Assembly: GCF_020966775.1 (NCBI RefSeq)
Contig: NZ_JAJKFV010000003.1
Coordinates: 1 to 64,000, forward strand
Reading direction: 5' to 3'
Source of the DNA: Rhodopirellula halodulae
GTDB taxonomy: Bacteria > Planctomycetota > Planctomycetia > Pirellulales > Pirellulaceae
DNA: 64,000 nucleotides
Made by a program: the position numbers and the translations under genes. The notes under the pieces are model-generated. The model searched no databases, was not told the origin of the DNA, and was given only the letters and a program-made list of their open reading frames with translations. Positions within the stretch are counted from its first letter, which is position 1. Every line of letters begins with the position of its first letter. This document shows, one piece after another, positions 41,597 to 50,195 of this stretch.

Positions 41597-42938
41597 TTTG
41601 TTTGTCGGTTGGCTACCGCCGATCGTTCTGCCTCGCGACGAACACGCTCCCACCACTTCGCCGTCTCAACGCATTTGGCTTCCGATGCGCTCGAGTTCAT
41701 CCGCGACGTTGATGGGACTGCTGGCTGGTCGTGGCGGGACGGCGACGCGTCAATCGCATCAGCAAGCGTCTTTGTTGAAGTGTTTCCGGCACGACGCTGC
41801 CTTGTGTTTGTTCACAGCGGCCCAATTGGTCCAGGAACACGAACGGCGATGGCGGCCTATTCCTAGTCAATGGTCCACGGAACAGTTGGCCCAGTGGTGG
41901 ATGCAGCATGGTCAGACGACTTGGGATGGCGAGCAATTTTTGGCGACGCCCGATCACAAAGAATCGTCGCGTTTGCTCGAACGCTACACGCGTTTGGATC
42001 AACACTTTCAAACGCTACCGTTCTCTCGTTGGTTGCTTGAGTCCGACTTGTGGTGGAAGGCCGCTCGTCTGCATCGCAGTTCCGGCATCCGGCAATCACT
42101 GCATTCCATTCGGCTGATTGACTCTCGCAAAGAAACGGATGGAGATCACGCTGGATCGAGTGATGATGCACGTGGCAGTACGGCTCTGCAGGCTCACGTG
42201 ACCTTTGGCCAAGTCACCTCGCTTCAACGTGAATGTGAACGTTTGCAGGAGCAGCTTGCGAGTACCTTGGAAGACGCGCGTCGCGACCTCGCGAAACAAT
42301 TGGCGTACGGTCTTTCCCACGAGATCAACAATCCGCTCGCCAACATCTCGACACGAGCACAGGGGTTGATGTCGCGCGTTCAAGACGACCGGCACGCGGA
42401 ATCACTGCAACGAATTGTGGATCAATCCTACCGGGCTCATGCGATGATCGCGGACTTGATGTTCTATGCGAATCCACCGAGCCCGTCGCTGGAGACAACG
42501 TTTTCGGTTGCTGAGGTGTTGCAGCAAACGAGCGAGCGTTTGCGAGCGAAGCTTTTACGCGATTCGATTGATTTACAGGTTCAATGTTCGCCCGAGATTC
42601 ATTGTCATGGCGACCGGGCGATGTTTGGCGAAGCGTTGGTGGCATTGATCAACAATGCGATGGAATCGATTGGCGTGGAAGGTCGGATTGTGGTTTCGGT
42701 GGAAGCCGTTTCGGACGGACCTTGTCGATTGACGATTGCCGACAGCGGCGAAGGAATCAGCGAGGAGGATGCGCGACGTGCCTTCGATCCGTATTTCAGC
42801 GGCCGAGAAGCGGGGCGAGGATTGGGGTTGTCGTTGTGCCGAGTCCATCGAATCACCGAGATGCACGGTGGCAGCATCCGGTTGATTCCGGCCCTGGTTG
42901 GGTGCGTCGCCGAAATGACCTGGCCCCAAGTCAAGTAG
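41583..42938 (+). CDS. Soluble histidine kinase partnered with the HTH-receiver
   Basis: Protein of about 451 residues. The N-terminal ~200 residues are unrecognised. A coiled coil follows (SLQRECERLQEQLASTLEDARRDLAKQL), then HisKA (LSHEINNPLANISTRAQGL with the phospho-His) and HATPase with N box ALINNAMESIG, G1 DSGEGIS and G2 GRGLGLSL. No transmembrane helix is seen, so it senses a cytoplasmic signal. The GTG at 41583 gives a 14-bp overlap with the regulator; a TTG at 41598 is the alternative. Its stop codon TAG is the last three bases of the GTAG head of an extragenic palindrome, so the natural C-terminus may have been altered by that insertion. Confidence 0.85.
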   Translation: MSSADLFVGWLPPIVLPRDEHAPTTSPSQRIWLPMRSSSSATLMGLLAGRGGTATRQSHQQASLLKCFRHDAALCLFTAAQLVQEHERRWRPIPSQWSTEQLAQWWMQHGQTTWDGEQFLATPDHKESSRLLERYTRLDQHFQTLPFSRWLLESDLWWKAARLHRSSGIRQSLHSIRLIDSRKETDGDHAGSSDDARGSTALQAHVTFGQVTSLQRECERLQEQLASTLEDARRDLAKQLAYGLSHEINNPLANISTRAQGLMSRVQDDRHAESLQRIVDQSYRAHAMIADLMFYANPPSPSLETTFSVAEVLQQTSERLRAKLLRDSIDLQVQCSPEIHCHGDRAMFGEALVALINNAMESIGVEGRIVVSVEAVSDGPCRLTIADSGEGISEEDARRAFDPYFSGREAGRGLGLSLCRVHRITEMHGGSIRLIPALVGCVAEMTWPQVK

Positions 42939-43455
42939 CCGAAGTCGTCAAGAGTTCGAATGCGCCTTCCCGTAGCCGAAGTCGTCAAGACTTCGGATGA
43001 ACCAACACCTGTAGCTGAATTCGTCAAGACTTCGGACGAGCATCAAACCGGCCATTCCGTAGCCGGATTCGCTAAGAATTCGGAAGGGCATCGAACGAGC
43101 CTACCGATCGTCGCGGATCGCTCCGCGGTCCGTGGGTGGAGACCTCGCTTTGTTCCAAAGCATCGGCCGAGGCGTCATGTGAGACATGACCTACAGCGGG
43201 TCGCCCATCACCGAGTTCGAAACGTGCATCCCGTCGTTTGATTCGTCAAGAATTCGGACGAACCAATACCCGTAGCTGAAGTCGTCAAGACTTCGGATGA
43301 GCATCGAACCAGCCATTCCGTAGCCGGATTCGCCAAGAATTCGGGAGGGCATCGAACGAGCCTCCTGATCGTCGCGGATCGCTCCGCGGTCCGACGGTGG
43401 AGACCTCGCATTGTTCCAAAGCATCGGCCGGGGCGTCATGTGAGACATGGCCTAC
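42935..43455 (+). repeat. Cluster of GTAG-headed palindromes between the kinase gene and gatA
   Basis: Forward heads lie at 42935, 42972, 43011, 43059, 43272 and 43320; reverse palindromes ending CTAC lie at 43174-43194 and 43435-43455. Stem variants CCGAAGTC / GACTTCGG, CTGAATTC / GACTTCGG, CCGGATTC / GAATTCGG and CTGAAGTC / GACTTCGG occur side by side. The spacer with its two hairpins is present in both halves, which are about 260 bp apart. The cluster fills nearly all of 42939-43561. Confidence 0.88.
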
Positions 43456-43561
43456 GCGGCAATCGTTCCCGCCAGCACTAGTCGCATTCCAAATCCTTGG
43501 CCGATCCCCGATACTGCGGCCGAACACATCCTTTTTCCCACGCGACCAAGACGGTTCGTTC

Positions 43562-45061
43562 ATGTTGCACTCGGCATCCGAAATCCTGAAACAACTTGAC
43601 TCTGGTGAAGTCACTGCGGTCGAGGTCATCGAACAATCCTTGGCGGCCATTCGCGCGACTCAATCGACCATCAACGCGTACACGCACATCGCGGAAGAAT
43701 CCGCTTTGGAAGCGGCCCGCCAAGTCGACGCGGACCGTAAGGCCGGAAAAACGCTGGGGCCTTTGGCTGGATTGCCCGTGGCGGTCAAAGACGTTCTGTG
43801 CACCTCGGACATGCCCACGACGTGTTCGTCCAAAATGCTACAAGACTTTGTGCCGCCCTACGATGCGACCGTGGTCGCACGATTGAAACATGCGGGGGCG
43901 ATCGTCGTTGGCAAAACCAACATGGACGAATTTGCCATGGGCGCCAGCACCGAAACCAGCGCCGCAGGCATCACCAGCAACCCTTGGGACACCACCAAAA
44001 CGCCCGGGGGCAGCAGCGGCGGGGCAGCGGCAGCGATCGCCGCGGGAACGGCTCCGCTGAGCATTGGAACGGACACCGGCGGATCGATCCGCCAACCCGC
44101 CGCGTTCTGCGGCATCACCGGATTGAAACCAACCTATGGGCGAGTCAGCCGATACGGACTGGTCGCGTTCGCCAGCAGCTTGGACCAAGCCGGCCCGATG
44201 GGCTGGTCGGTCGACGATGTCGCGATTGGACTGCAGGCCATTTCGGGTTACGACCCTCGCGACAGCACCTCCGTCGACGTGGAAGTCCCCGATTACACTC
44301 CCGCGATGGCCGCGGAAGACGTTCGAGGCATGCGAGTCGGCGTGCTGCGAGAAGGGTTGGATCAAGACGGAATTTCCCCGGCGGTCCGCGACGCGTTGGC
44401 CACGGCGGAATCGGTGCTGCGGGAACAAGGCGCCGAGATCGTCGAAATCGAGCTGCCGCACAGCAAGTATTGGGTGCCGACCTACTACGTCATCGCTCCC
44501 TGCGAAGCCAGCAGCAACCTTTCGCGATTCGACGGGGCTCATTACGGATACCGCGTCAGCGATGCGGAAATTGCCAAGGCGGACTCCGGCCCGCTGGAAG
44601 CCATGTATTCGCTCAGTCGGGAAGGTGGTTTCGGCAGCGAAGTCAAACGCCGAATCATGGTCGGCACCTACGCACTCAGCGAAGGTTACTACGACGCCTA
44701 CTACAACCAAGCCCTCAAGGTCCGCCGATTGATCCGAGGCGACTACGACGCGGCCTTCAAACAGTGCGACGTGCTTCTCGGCCCCGTCACGCCATCGCCC
44801 GCGTTCACGCTCGGTGAAAAGACCGATGACCCGATCGCCATGTATCTGTGCGACCTCTTCACGGTCGGTGCCAACTTGGCCGGAGTCCCCGCGATCTCGT
44901 TGCCAGGCGGTTTCGACGCGACTGGTTTGCCCGTCGGCGTGCAGTTGCAAGCTCCGGTGATGGAAGAGTCGCGATTATTGCGGGCGGGCAACGTGTTCCA
45001 GATGGCCAGCGATTTCCATACGCGACGCCCGGCTGTTTTTACTGAAAATCATTCGCAATAA
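43562..45061 (+). CDS. gatA: Glutamyl-tRNA(Gln) amidotransferase subunit A
   Basis: Amidase subunit of GatCAB, which releases ammonia from glutamine to convert Glu-tRNA(Gln) (or Asp-tRNA(Asn)) to the amide. The amidase-signature triad is visible: Lys in GLPVAVKDVLC, Ser in TPGGSSGGAAAAIAAG, and the nucleophile Ser in IGTDTGGSIRQPAAFCG. GLKPTYGRVSRYGLVAFASSLDQ is typical of GatA. Length (499 aa) is normal; the ATG at 43562 fits the family start. gatB and gatC are not nearby, so the complex is encoded at dispersed loci. Confidence 0.96.
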   Translation: MLHSASEILKQLDSGEVTAVEVIEQSLAAIRATQSTINAYTHIAEESALEAARQVDADRKAGKTLGPLAGLPVAVKDVLCTSDMPTTCSSKMLQDFVPPYDATVVARLKHAGAIVVGKTNMDEFAMGASTETSAAGITSNPWDTTKTPGGSSGGAAAAIAAGTAPLSIGTDTGGSIRQPAAFCGITGLKPTYGRVSRYGLVAFASSLDQAGPMGWSVDDVAIGLQAISGYDPRDSTSVDVEVPDYTPAMAAEDVRGMRVGVLREGLDQDGISPAVRDALATAESVLREQGAEIVEIELPHSKYWVPTYYVIAPCEASSNLSRFDGAHYGYRVSDAEIAKADSGPLEAMYSLSREGGFGSEVKRRIMVGTYALSEGYYDAYYNQALKVRRLIRGDYDAAFKQCDVLLGPVTPSPAFTLGEKTDDPIAMYLCDLFTVGANLAGVPAISLPGGFDATGLPVGVQLQAPVMEESRLLRAGNVFQMASDFHTRRPAVFTENHSQ

Positions 45062-45100
45062 GGTCTTGCCCGAGAGGTTTCGTCCACTTAGATTGGTCGC

Positions 45101-45361
45101 ATGACCGATTCGAAACCCACGCCGGCGAATGATTCGACCTGGACCGAAGCACCTGCGGGTGCGGTGGTTGATGGCGCGACGCCGGTGACTCCCGCGGTGG
45201 AATCGGTTCCTTCGGCGACGACCATGTCGACCGGTGGAATGCCCAAAATCATCCGATTCGAGGCCTTGGCTCGATGCGGCGGTGAAATCTGGATCGAAAA
45301 CGAAGGCCAGATTTACCGGCTCCGCAAGACACGCCAGGGCAAACTGATTCTGACGAAGTGA
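45101..45361 (+). CDS. hemP: HemP-family hemin uptake protein
   Basis: Protein of 86 residues. The last ~40 match HemP ([37 protein letters not shown], with the hallmark Y-x-LR-x-TR-x-GKLILTK end). The N-terminal half is a low-complexity Thr/Ala/Pro tail not usual for the family. HemP proteins are small and linked to iron or haem uptake, often under Fur control; no Fur box was confirmed. The next gene overlaps it (GTGA). Confidence 0.82.
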   Translation: MTDSKPTPANDSTWTEAPAGAVVDGATPVTPAVESVPSATTMSTGGMPKIIRFEALARCGGEIWIENEGQIYRLRKTRQGKLILTK

Positions 45362-45780
45362 ATTTGGATCCTTCCGTGCATACCAGTGAAACCATTCTCG
45401 CAGTCATTCCCGACGCCAACGAGCACGAACGCTTGGTGGTGGCGACTCGATTCATCGAAGTCGCCGAACGCCTGAAGCTGCATTCCGAGATCGAAACGGC
45501 GTCGGAACGAGACAACGACGACCGTCCGTTTTGCGAGCAACTCAGCAGCGTTCAATCGCAGCCCATCGTGTTGCGACAAGAAACGTTCAGCGAAGCCGTC
45601 GGCTGGTTCGCTCAAAGTTGCGTAGAAATGAGTCGCGATCAGTGGGAGATGATGCGACGCACGTTGGTGCCCGAGACGACTCCCGCCATTCGTCGAAAAC
45701 GCAGTGTCAGGAGGCCGGCGATGGACGCCGACACGCCATCGGTGTTGCCGTTTCAAGCCACTCGCGCCGTCTCCGCGTGA
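45358..45780 (+). CDS. Hypothetical protein co-translated with hemP
   Basis: Protein of 140 residues from the GTG that overlaps the hemP stop. Helical and polar, no signal or membrane segment (ANEHERLVVATRFIEVAERLKLHSEIETASERDNDDRPFCEQL...FSEAVGWFAQSCVEMSRDQWEMMRRTLVP). No family recognised. The overlap suggests a link with HemP. Confidence 0.6.
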   Translation: MNLDPSVHTSETILAVIPDANEHERLVVATRFIEVAERLKLHSEIETASERDNDDRPFCEQLSSVQSQPIVLRQETFSEAVGWFAQSCVEMSRDQWEMMRRTLVPETTPAIRRKRSVRRPAMDADTPSVLPFQATRAVSA

Positions 45781-45805
45781 ACGAGTCGCGATTCGGAATT
45801 TCGCT

Positions 45806-46174
45806 GTAGGCCATGTCTCACATGGCGTCCCGGCCGATGCTTTGGAACAAAGCGAGGTGTGGGCGCTGGACCGCGGAGCGATCCGCGACGATTGGGAGTC
45901 GTGTTCGATGCTCGTCCGAAGTCTTGACGACTTCGGCTACGGGGGTGGGCGTCCGAATTCTTGGCAAATCCGGCGACGGGATGCGAGATCCAGACTCAGC
46001 TTGAGGATGATGCATCCGTGTAGGCCATGTCTCACATGGCGTCCCAGCCGATGCTTTGGAACATAGCGAGGTGTGGGGCGCTGGACCGCGGAGCGATCCG
46101 CGACGATCGGGAGGCTCGTCCGAAGTCTTGACGACTTCGGCTACGAGAGTGGGCGTTTGTCGGAATCCGGCTAT
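45806..46174 (-). repeat. Two inverted BIME-like units of GTAG-headed palindromes
   Basis: Reading the minus strand, units run from 45940 back to 45806 and from 46144 back to 46020. Each starts with GTAG-CCGAAGTC / GACTTCGG and ends in the GCCATGT / ACATGGC palindrome (GTAG-headed at 45806-45826 and 46020-46040). A further ATAGCCGGATTCCG unit at 46161-46174 overlaps the end of the next gene and supplies its TAG stop. They fill 45781-46170, which has no gene. Confidence 0.85.
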
Positions 46175-46992
46175 GGGGTGTCGATCAACAACTTTTGCAA
46201 TCGGGTGATCGCACTTTGCGTCTGTGCTCGTGAACGGAGCGGTGGGATGCGTTGCACGAACTTGGGGCTCACACCTTTGGACTGCAGAAACTCTTTCAAC
46301 TTCTTGGGATCACCATCGCGATACGCCTCCGCCGTGTGGTGAACTCGCGGGCCAAACGTTGCGTCCACCAGACGATCAATCACCATCGACCACCAAGTCA
46401 TCCAATCGTTTTGACGTTTCTCGGATGGGTCCTGGATCGAATTCGATTTCGCATCCGCTTCCGGATTGGTCGACTGTTCGTACATCTGCATTTGCTGCTG
46501 GATCTCGCGAGGCCAACAGGGATCCAACGTGGTCGCTTCGAAATGGGTGGCTTGCAGAAAGCTATCCATCGGACAACGTTGCACGAATGCATCCAGCAAC
46601 GATTGACGCCATGACCCCGGTTCAATGGGCCCGCCCTCGGTGATCTCCAGCGAAATTAAATTGCCCATCTCGACGTAAACCGCTTCCACGGTCGCTTCGA
46701 ACATGGCCGCCATCGCGGGTGCGGGACGCGAGGTCAGAAGAGATGTGGTCACGCGCTCCAGCAACCAAACCTTTTGCTCCGGTTCCCACATCGAATACCA
46801 ACGCGGCGGATCGAATTCGACCAGAGGAGCACCGCCCCACAACTGAGTCGGCTCGTTCGTTTCCGCCGGTAACTCATCAGGTTCAGAATTCAACTGATCC
46901 ACCAGCTCGTCCACCATCATTGCCGCAGCACCGCGGAAAAGATCGGCTTCCGGTCCGACGAGACATCGATTTCCGTTGGTCAGGGGCCACAT
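46171..46992 (-). CDS. Hypothetical protein downstream of the degenerate GspE gene
   Basis: Protein of 273 residues, mostly helical and rich in Trp and Met, with no signal or membrane segment. Segments such as YSMWEPEQKVWLLERVTTSLL and DWMTWWSMVIDRLVDATFGPRVHHTAEAYRDGDPKKLKEFLQSKG are distinctive but not recognised. It overlaps the preceding gene by 13 bp, so the two are probably translated together. Its TAG stop is part of an extragenic palindrome (ATAGCCGG...), so the original end may have been longer. Confidence 0.65.
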   Translation of the reverse strand: MWPLTNGNRCLVGPEADLFRGAAAMMVDELVDQLNSEPDELPAETNEPTQLWGGAPLVEFDPPRWYSMWEPEQKVWLLERVTTSLLTSRPAPAMAAMFEATVEAVYVEMGNLISLEITEGGPIEPGSWRQSLLDAFVQRCPMDSFLQATHFEATTLDPCWPREIQQQMQMYEQSTNPEADAKSNSIQDPSEKRQNDWMTWWSMVIDRLVDATFGPRVHHTAEAYRDGDPKKLKEFLQSKGVSPKFVQRIPPLRSRAQTQSAITRLQKLLIDTP

Positions 46993-48113
46993 AGAAAGGT
47001 GCCGGATGAGGGGAACAGTTTCTGCAATCGACCCATGTCGTTTTCCGACGCCAAAGCCGAACGCCGCGTGTCATCGATCTCGATGGTGCCGCAATCGGAC
47101 CTGGAAAGGCCGTCCTGGTGTATCAACAGATTAATCTGTTCCGCGAGCAAGTGGCCAATTTGTCCCCAAGCTCTCAAACGAAGAATCGCGGAAACGGGAT
47201 CGCGAGCGTGAACAACGGCAAAAACGCGTTGTCCCTGAAGCACCGCGTGCAACGCGACCTCCGCCGAGGTCCGGTCTTTTAGGTCCGGAATCACGACCAC
47301 CGAAGGATCTGAATCCATCGATTCACGCTGCAATGCGTTCCAACGACACGCCGGCCGGCCATGAGTCTGAGCCGCCCAAACGCCCCACAATCGAGCCAGC
47401 GGGCTCTTGTCCAAACTTTTTCGACCGCAATGCACCGTCAACCCGCTGTCGGCTACCAACTGACGCTGCCAAGCCGCCCGTTCCGCGTCCTTCAGATCGT
47501 ACGCGGTCAAATTCATGGGCGAAGGCACCGCCACGGGACTTGGGGACGCATGTGGCTGCTCGGATTTGCCGGACGCTTTGCCCGATCGTTTCTTTTTGTT
47601 CGAGCCGGCTTTTCGGTCCGCAGAATTTTTGTCTGCTGAAGACGATGGCTTCGCTTCGGCTTCATCCGGTGTTGCTGCGGGCTTGTCAAAGAGTTGCTCG
47701 CACGCTTGTCGAACCACGGTGGCTCGGGCAAATAGCGGTCGCATCTGCAAACCGCTCATGCGTCGAACATCATCCGCCAACAACAACGCCGACGGCGACG
47801 CGATCGCCACTTCCAAACTGTGGTCTTGGACAGCCAAAGGAACCAAGTGATTGGTTTTGCAGAAATCCTCGGGCAAGCATTTCCGCAGACGTTTGTCGAG
47901 TGGAATCGACAGTCCCATCGGCGGTTCAAACAGAGGCAACAAGTAGTGCGATGCGTAGGTTGACGCGAGTTTCGACTCGTCCGTCAGACCGCATTGCTCG
48001 GCCAAGTTTTCCTCGACCGCTTGATCTTCTGACGTGGTGTCATCCAGTTGCCCCCACATCTCGTCCAGCCAACCGATCGACGGTTGCCCGAAGTCCACCG
48101 AAGTTGAATTCAT
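46980..48113 (-). CDS. Degenerate GspE/PilB-like protein (MshEN domain, broken ATPase)
   Basis: Residues about 50-145 are a GspE N-terminal (MshEN) domain: HYLLPLFEPPMGLSIPLDKRLRKCLPEDFCKTNHLVPLAVQDHSLEVAIASPSALLLADDVRRMSG. A Lys/Ser/Pro linker follows. The end aligns with the secretion ATPase core: GLTVHCGRKSLDKSPLARL at the Walker A place (no GxxGSGKT), VVVIPDLKDRTSAEVALHAVLQGQRVFAVVHARDPVSAILRLRAWG at the Asp-box/Walker B and His-box place. The P-loop is lost, so it should not hydrolyse ATP. It may act as a regulatory subunit of a type II secretion or pilus system. It is second in a three-gene minus-strand run. Confidence 0.75.
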   Translation of the reverse strand: MNSTSVDFGQPSIGWLDEMWGQLDDTTSEDQAVEENLAEQCGLTDESKLASTYASHYLLPLFEPPMGLSIPLDKRLRKCLPEDFCKTNHLVPLAVQDHSLEVAIASPSALLLADDVRRMSGLQMRPLFARATVVRQACEQLFDKPAATPDEAEAKPSSSADKNSADRKAGSNKKKRSGKASGKSEQPHASPSPVAVPSPMNLTAYDLKDAERAAWQRQLVADSGLTVHCGRKSLDKSPLARLWGVWAAQTHGRPACRWNALQRESMDSDPSVVVIPDLKDRTSAEVALHAVLQGQRVFAVVHARDPVSAILRLRAWGQIGHLLAEQINLLIHQDGLSRSDCGTIEIDDTRRSALASENDMGRLQKLFPSSGTFLCGP

Positions 48114-48472
48114 GTTGCCATTTCTTGGTTCAGGTTTCGTGCCTCATCGAAACAAATAGGTCGATTCCGACCGGCGGGCTTGACGAACTGGCGGGATCCT
48201 CGGAGAACCTCGCCGTCGTCCGGATTGAACTGACCGAATGTTCCGGTTCTAGGATCTTTACGGATCTCGAACCAAGCGTTCCAACCTGCCAACATGCCGC
48301 TTGTGACGGCGACATCGATTTTGCTGCTCGGCGGCGGATCAACGCTGGTCGCTGAACGATCGGTGCGAGCCACTCGTGTTCGGTACAAAATGCAAACGCT
48401 GCTCTGACATTCCCACCCGACTGCACGTTCTGATTTGACACCTGCTGCTTTGACACCTTCTGATCGCCCCAT
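48110..48472 (-). CDS. Hypothetical protein, first of the degenerate-GspE run
   Basis: Frame ending in an ATGA overlap with the GspE-like gene. The C-terminal 61 residues (MLAGWNAWFEIRKDPRTGTFGQFNPDDGEVLRGSRQFVKPAGRNRPICFDEARNLNQEMAT) look coding. The ATG at 48472 gives 120 residues but faces a divergent start only 3 bp away, so a shorter form from the ATG at 48295 is quite possible. Not recognised. Confidence 0.45.
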   Translation of the reverse strand: MGRSEGVKAAGVKSERAVGWECQSSVCILYRTRVARTDRSATSVDPPPSSKIDVAVTSGMLAGWNAWFEIRKDPRTGTFGQFNPDDGEVLRGSRQFVKPAGRNRPICFDEARNLNQEMAT

Positions 48473-48475
48473 CGC

Positions 48476-49129
48476 ATGTTGACTCCGATTGAACTGCCAC
48501 CCGGTCTGGACACCACGCCCATTCCAACCGAGATCCACGCGATGGTTCATGGCGTCAAGCAACGGATCGAAGCATTCCAAGATCGTTGGGATCGGCCGCA
48601 GATCGAACTGTTTGTCGCCGCCGACTATCTGCACGTGTACCAAACCATGCGTTGGGTCGCGGAAACTCAGATGCTCAACAACCAACGGTTCGTCGAATGG
48701 GGGTGTGGATTCGCCGCGATCACATGGTTGGCCGCTGCCGTGGGTTGGGATTCCATTGGAATCGAATCAGAACCGGAATTGATTCGCCAAGGCACCACGA
48801 CACTGAACGATTGGCAGGAAACGCTGGACACAATCGAGGGTGCTGGTCCCACGCCCGAATTGGTCCGAGGCAACTTCCTGCCATCGGGTTCAGAAACCAT
48901 GGCGGAGGATCCGACGCTGCCCAGCCTGGGGCACTCCATCGAGTCCGCTTATCCGTCGATTGGTTTGCACGTCGAAGATTTCGGCATCATCTACAGCTAC
49001 CCTTGGCCGGGCGAAGACGACTTCCACGAGTACGTCTTTCACCGCTACGCGGCCTTTGGGGCGGTCATGGTGCTGTTCAAAGGACCCAACGACATGCGAG
49101 TGTGGCGAAAAACACGGGGCCGCGGCTGA
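48476..49129 (+). CDS. SAM-dependent methyltransferase-like protein
   Basis: Protein of 217 residues with a class I methyltransferase look: motif I FVEWGCGFAAITWLAAAVGWDSIGIESEPELI (glycine-rich loop and acidic end of strand 2), and a later IGLHVEDFGIIYSYPWPGEDDFHEYVFHRYAAFGAVMVLF resembling motifs IV-V. The N-terminal 70 residues are helical. The substrate is unknown. The mqnA gene follows after 92 bp on the same strand. Confidence 0.65.
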   Translation: MLTPIELPPGLDTTPIPTEIHAMVHGVKQRIEAFQDRWDRPQIELFVAADYLHVYQTMRWVAETQMLNNQRFVEWGCGFAAITWLAAAVGWDSIGIESEPELIRQGTTTLNDWQETLDTIEGAGPTPELVRGNFLPSGSETMAEDPTLPSLGHSIESAYPSIGLHVEDFGIIYSYPWPGEDDFHEYVFHRYAAFGAVMVLFKGPNDMRVWRKTRGRG

Positions 49130-49221
49130 AACGGGTTGTGGGTGCCCGCATCATGCGGTTATCAACGAGTCGCGTCGTTCGCTTCAAAACGCTACTTCCG
49201 CTGTCTTTCACACGTGTTTCC

Positions 49222-50040
49222 ATGCTTCGCCTCGGTGCCGTTTCCTACCTGAATACCAAACCGCTGATCGAAACTTTGCCGGACCACTTGGCATCGCTCG
49301 ATCAGCACGGACAGCGTGGCGAATTGCGTTTGGACCTGCCGTCGCGATTGGCTCGCGATTTGGCCGCCGGGGAGTTGGACATCGCGTTGATCCCCAGCGT
49401 GGAATATTTTCGTGGCGGTGACGAATACGAAATCATTTCAAACGCCGCGATCGCGTGTCGAGGCCCGGTGTGGAGCGTCCGCGTGCTCAGCCGCGTTCCG
49501 ATGTCGAAGGTTCGAACGTTGGCGTTGGACGAAGGCAGTCGCACCAGCGCAGCAATGTCGCAGATCCTGCTGGCGGAGATGCATGGCATTCGCCCGCAAA
49601 CCGTCCCGTTTCCAATCGGGGCGTCGCCCGATCAAGTCGACGCGGACGCGTTGCTGATGATTGGTGATCGTGCGATGCACCCGGCACCGGGCAAGTATCA
49701 AGAAATTTGGGACCTCGGAGATCGTTGGTGCCGATGGACGGAGTTGCCGTTTGTGTTCGCCATGTGGGTGGCTCGTCGATCCGCCATCGCCGATCCGCAA
49801 CTTCGTGAATTGATTGAAACCGCTTTGAATACGTCTCGCGATGAAGGCTTGGCTTGCTTCGAGACCATTGCGAAACGAGAAGCCGCCCCGCACGGGCTGA
49901 CGGTCGAAGACCTACACCGTTACTTCGCTGAGAATCTGCATTTCCAGCTCGGAAACGGCGAGCGATCGGGACTGGCAGCCTTCCGCGAAAAAGCCGAACA
50001 TCTAGGTTTGGTCCCCGCGTCCCCCCACACCACCCCGTAG
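49222..50040 (+). CDS. mqnA: Chorismate dehydratase (futalosine pathway)
   Basis: MqnA converts chorismate to 3-enolpyruvylbenzoate, the first step of the futalosine route to menaquinone. Typical segments: LRLGAVSYLNTKPLIETLP, the periplasmic-binding-protein-like fold with LDIALIPSVEYFRGGDEYEIISNAAIACRGPVWSV, RTLALDEGSRTSAAMSQILL, DALLMIGDRAMHPA and WTELPFVFAMWVAR. The ATG at 49222 matches the family start. The TAG stop belongs to a GTAG-headed palindrome (50037-50057), so the last residues (PASPHTTP) may be a read-in from the insertion. mqnC follows. Confidence 0.93.
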   Translation: MLRLGAVSYLNTKPLIETLPDHLASLDQHGQRGELRLDLPSRLARDLAAGELDIALIPSVEYFRGGDEYEIISNAAIACRGPVWSVRVLSRVPMSKVRTLALDEGSRTSAAMSQILLAEMHGIRPQTVPFPIGASPDQVDADALLMIGDRAMHPAPGKYQEIWDLGDRWCRWTELPFVFAMWVARRSAIADPQLRELIETALNTSRDEGLACFETIAKREAAPHGLTVEDLHRYFAENLHFQLGNGERSGLAAFREKAEHLGLVPASPHTTP

Positions 50041-50111
50041 GTCCGGTTCCACCGGACAATCCCAGTAGGTCCGGTTCCACCGGACGCTCCGTATACCCAA
50101 TGCCACCGGAC
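50037..50111 (+). repeat. Tandem GTAG-headed palindromes between mqnA and mqnC
   Basis: Two identical units at 50037-50057 and 50065-50085: GTAG then GTCCGGT / ACCGGAC with loop TCC. A third, decayed one lies at 50091-50111 (GTATACCCAATG...ACCGGAC). Same architecture (GTAG, 7-bp stem, 3-nt loop) as the ATGT and AGGT units elsewhere, but with a different stem. Confidence 0.85.
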
Positions 50112-50195
50112 GCCCCCGCCAATCGCCCGTTCCCACCGAACGCCCCACCTGCCCCCACGCTCAACTCCGAACGCTTCCTTCACTGCAACGAACCG

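Noticed and set aside
40273-43455. Regularly recurring 25-bp palindromic repeats as a CRISPR array
   Set aside because: Spacing is irregular, the intervals between repeats are themselves conserved, repeats occur in both orientations across the window, and there are no cas genes. REP/BIME elements explain them better.
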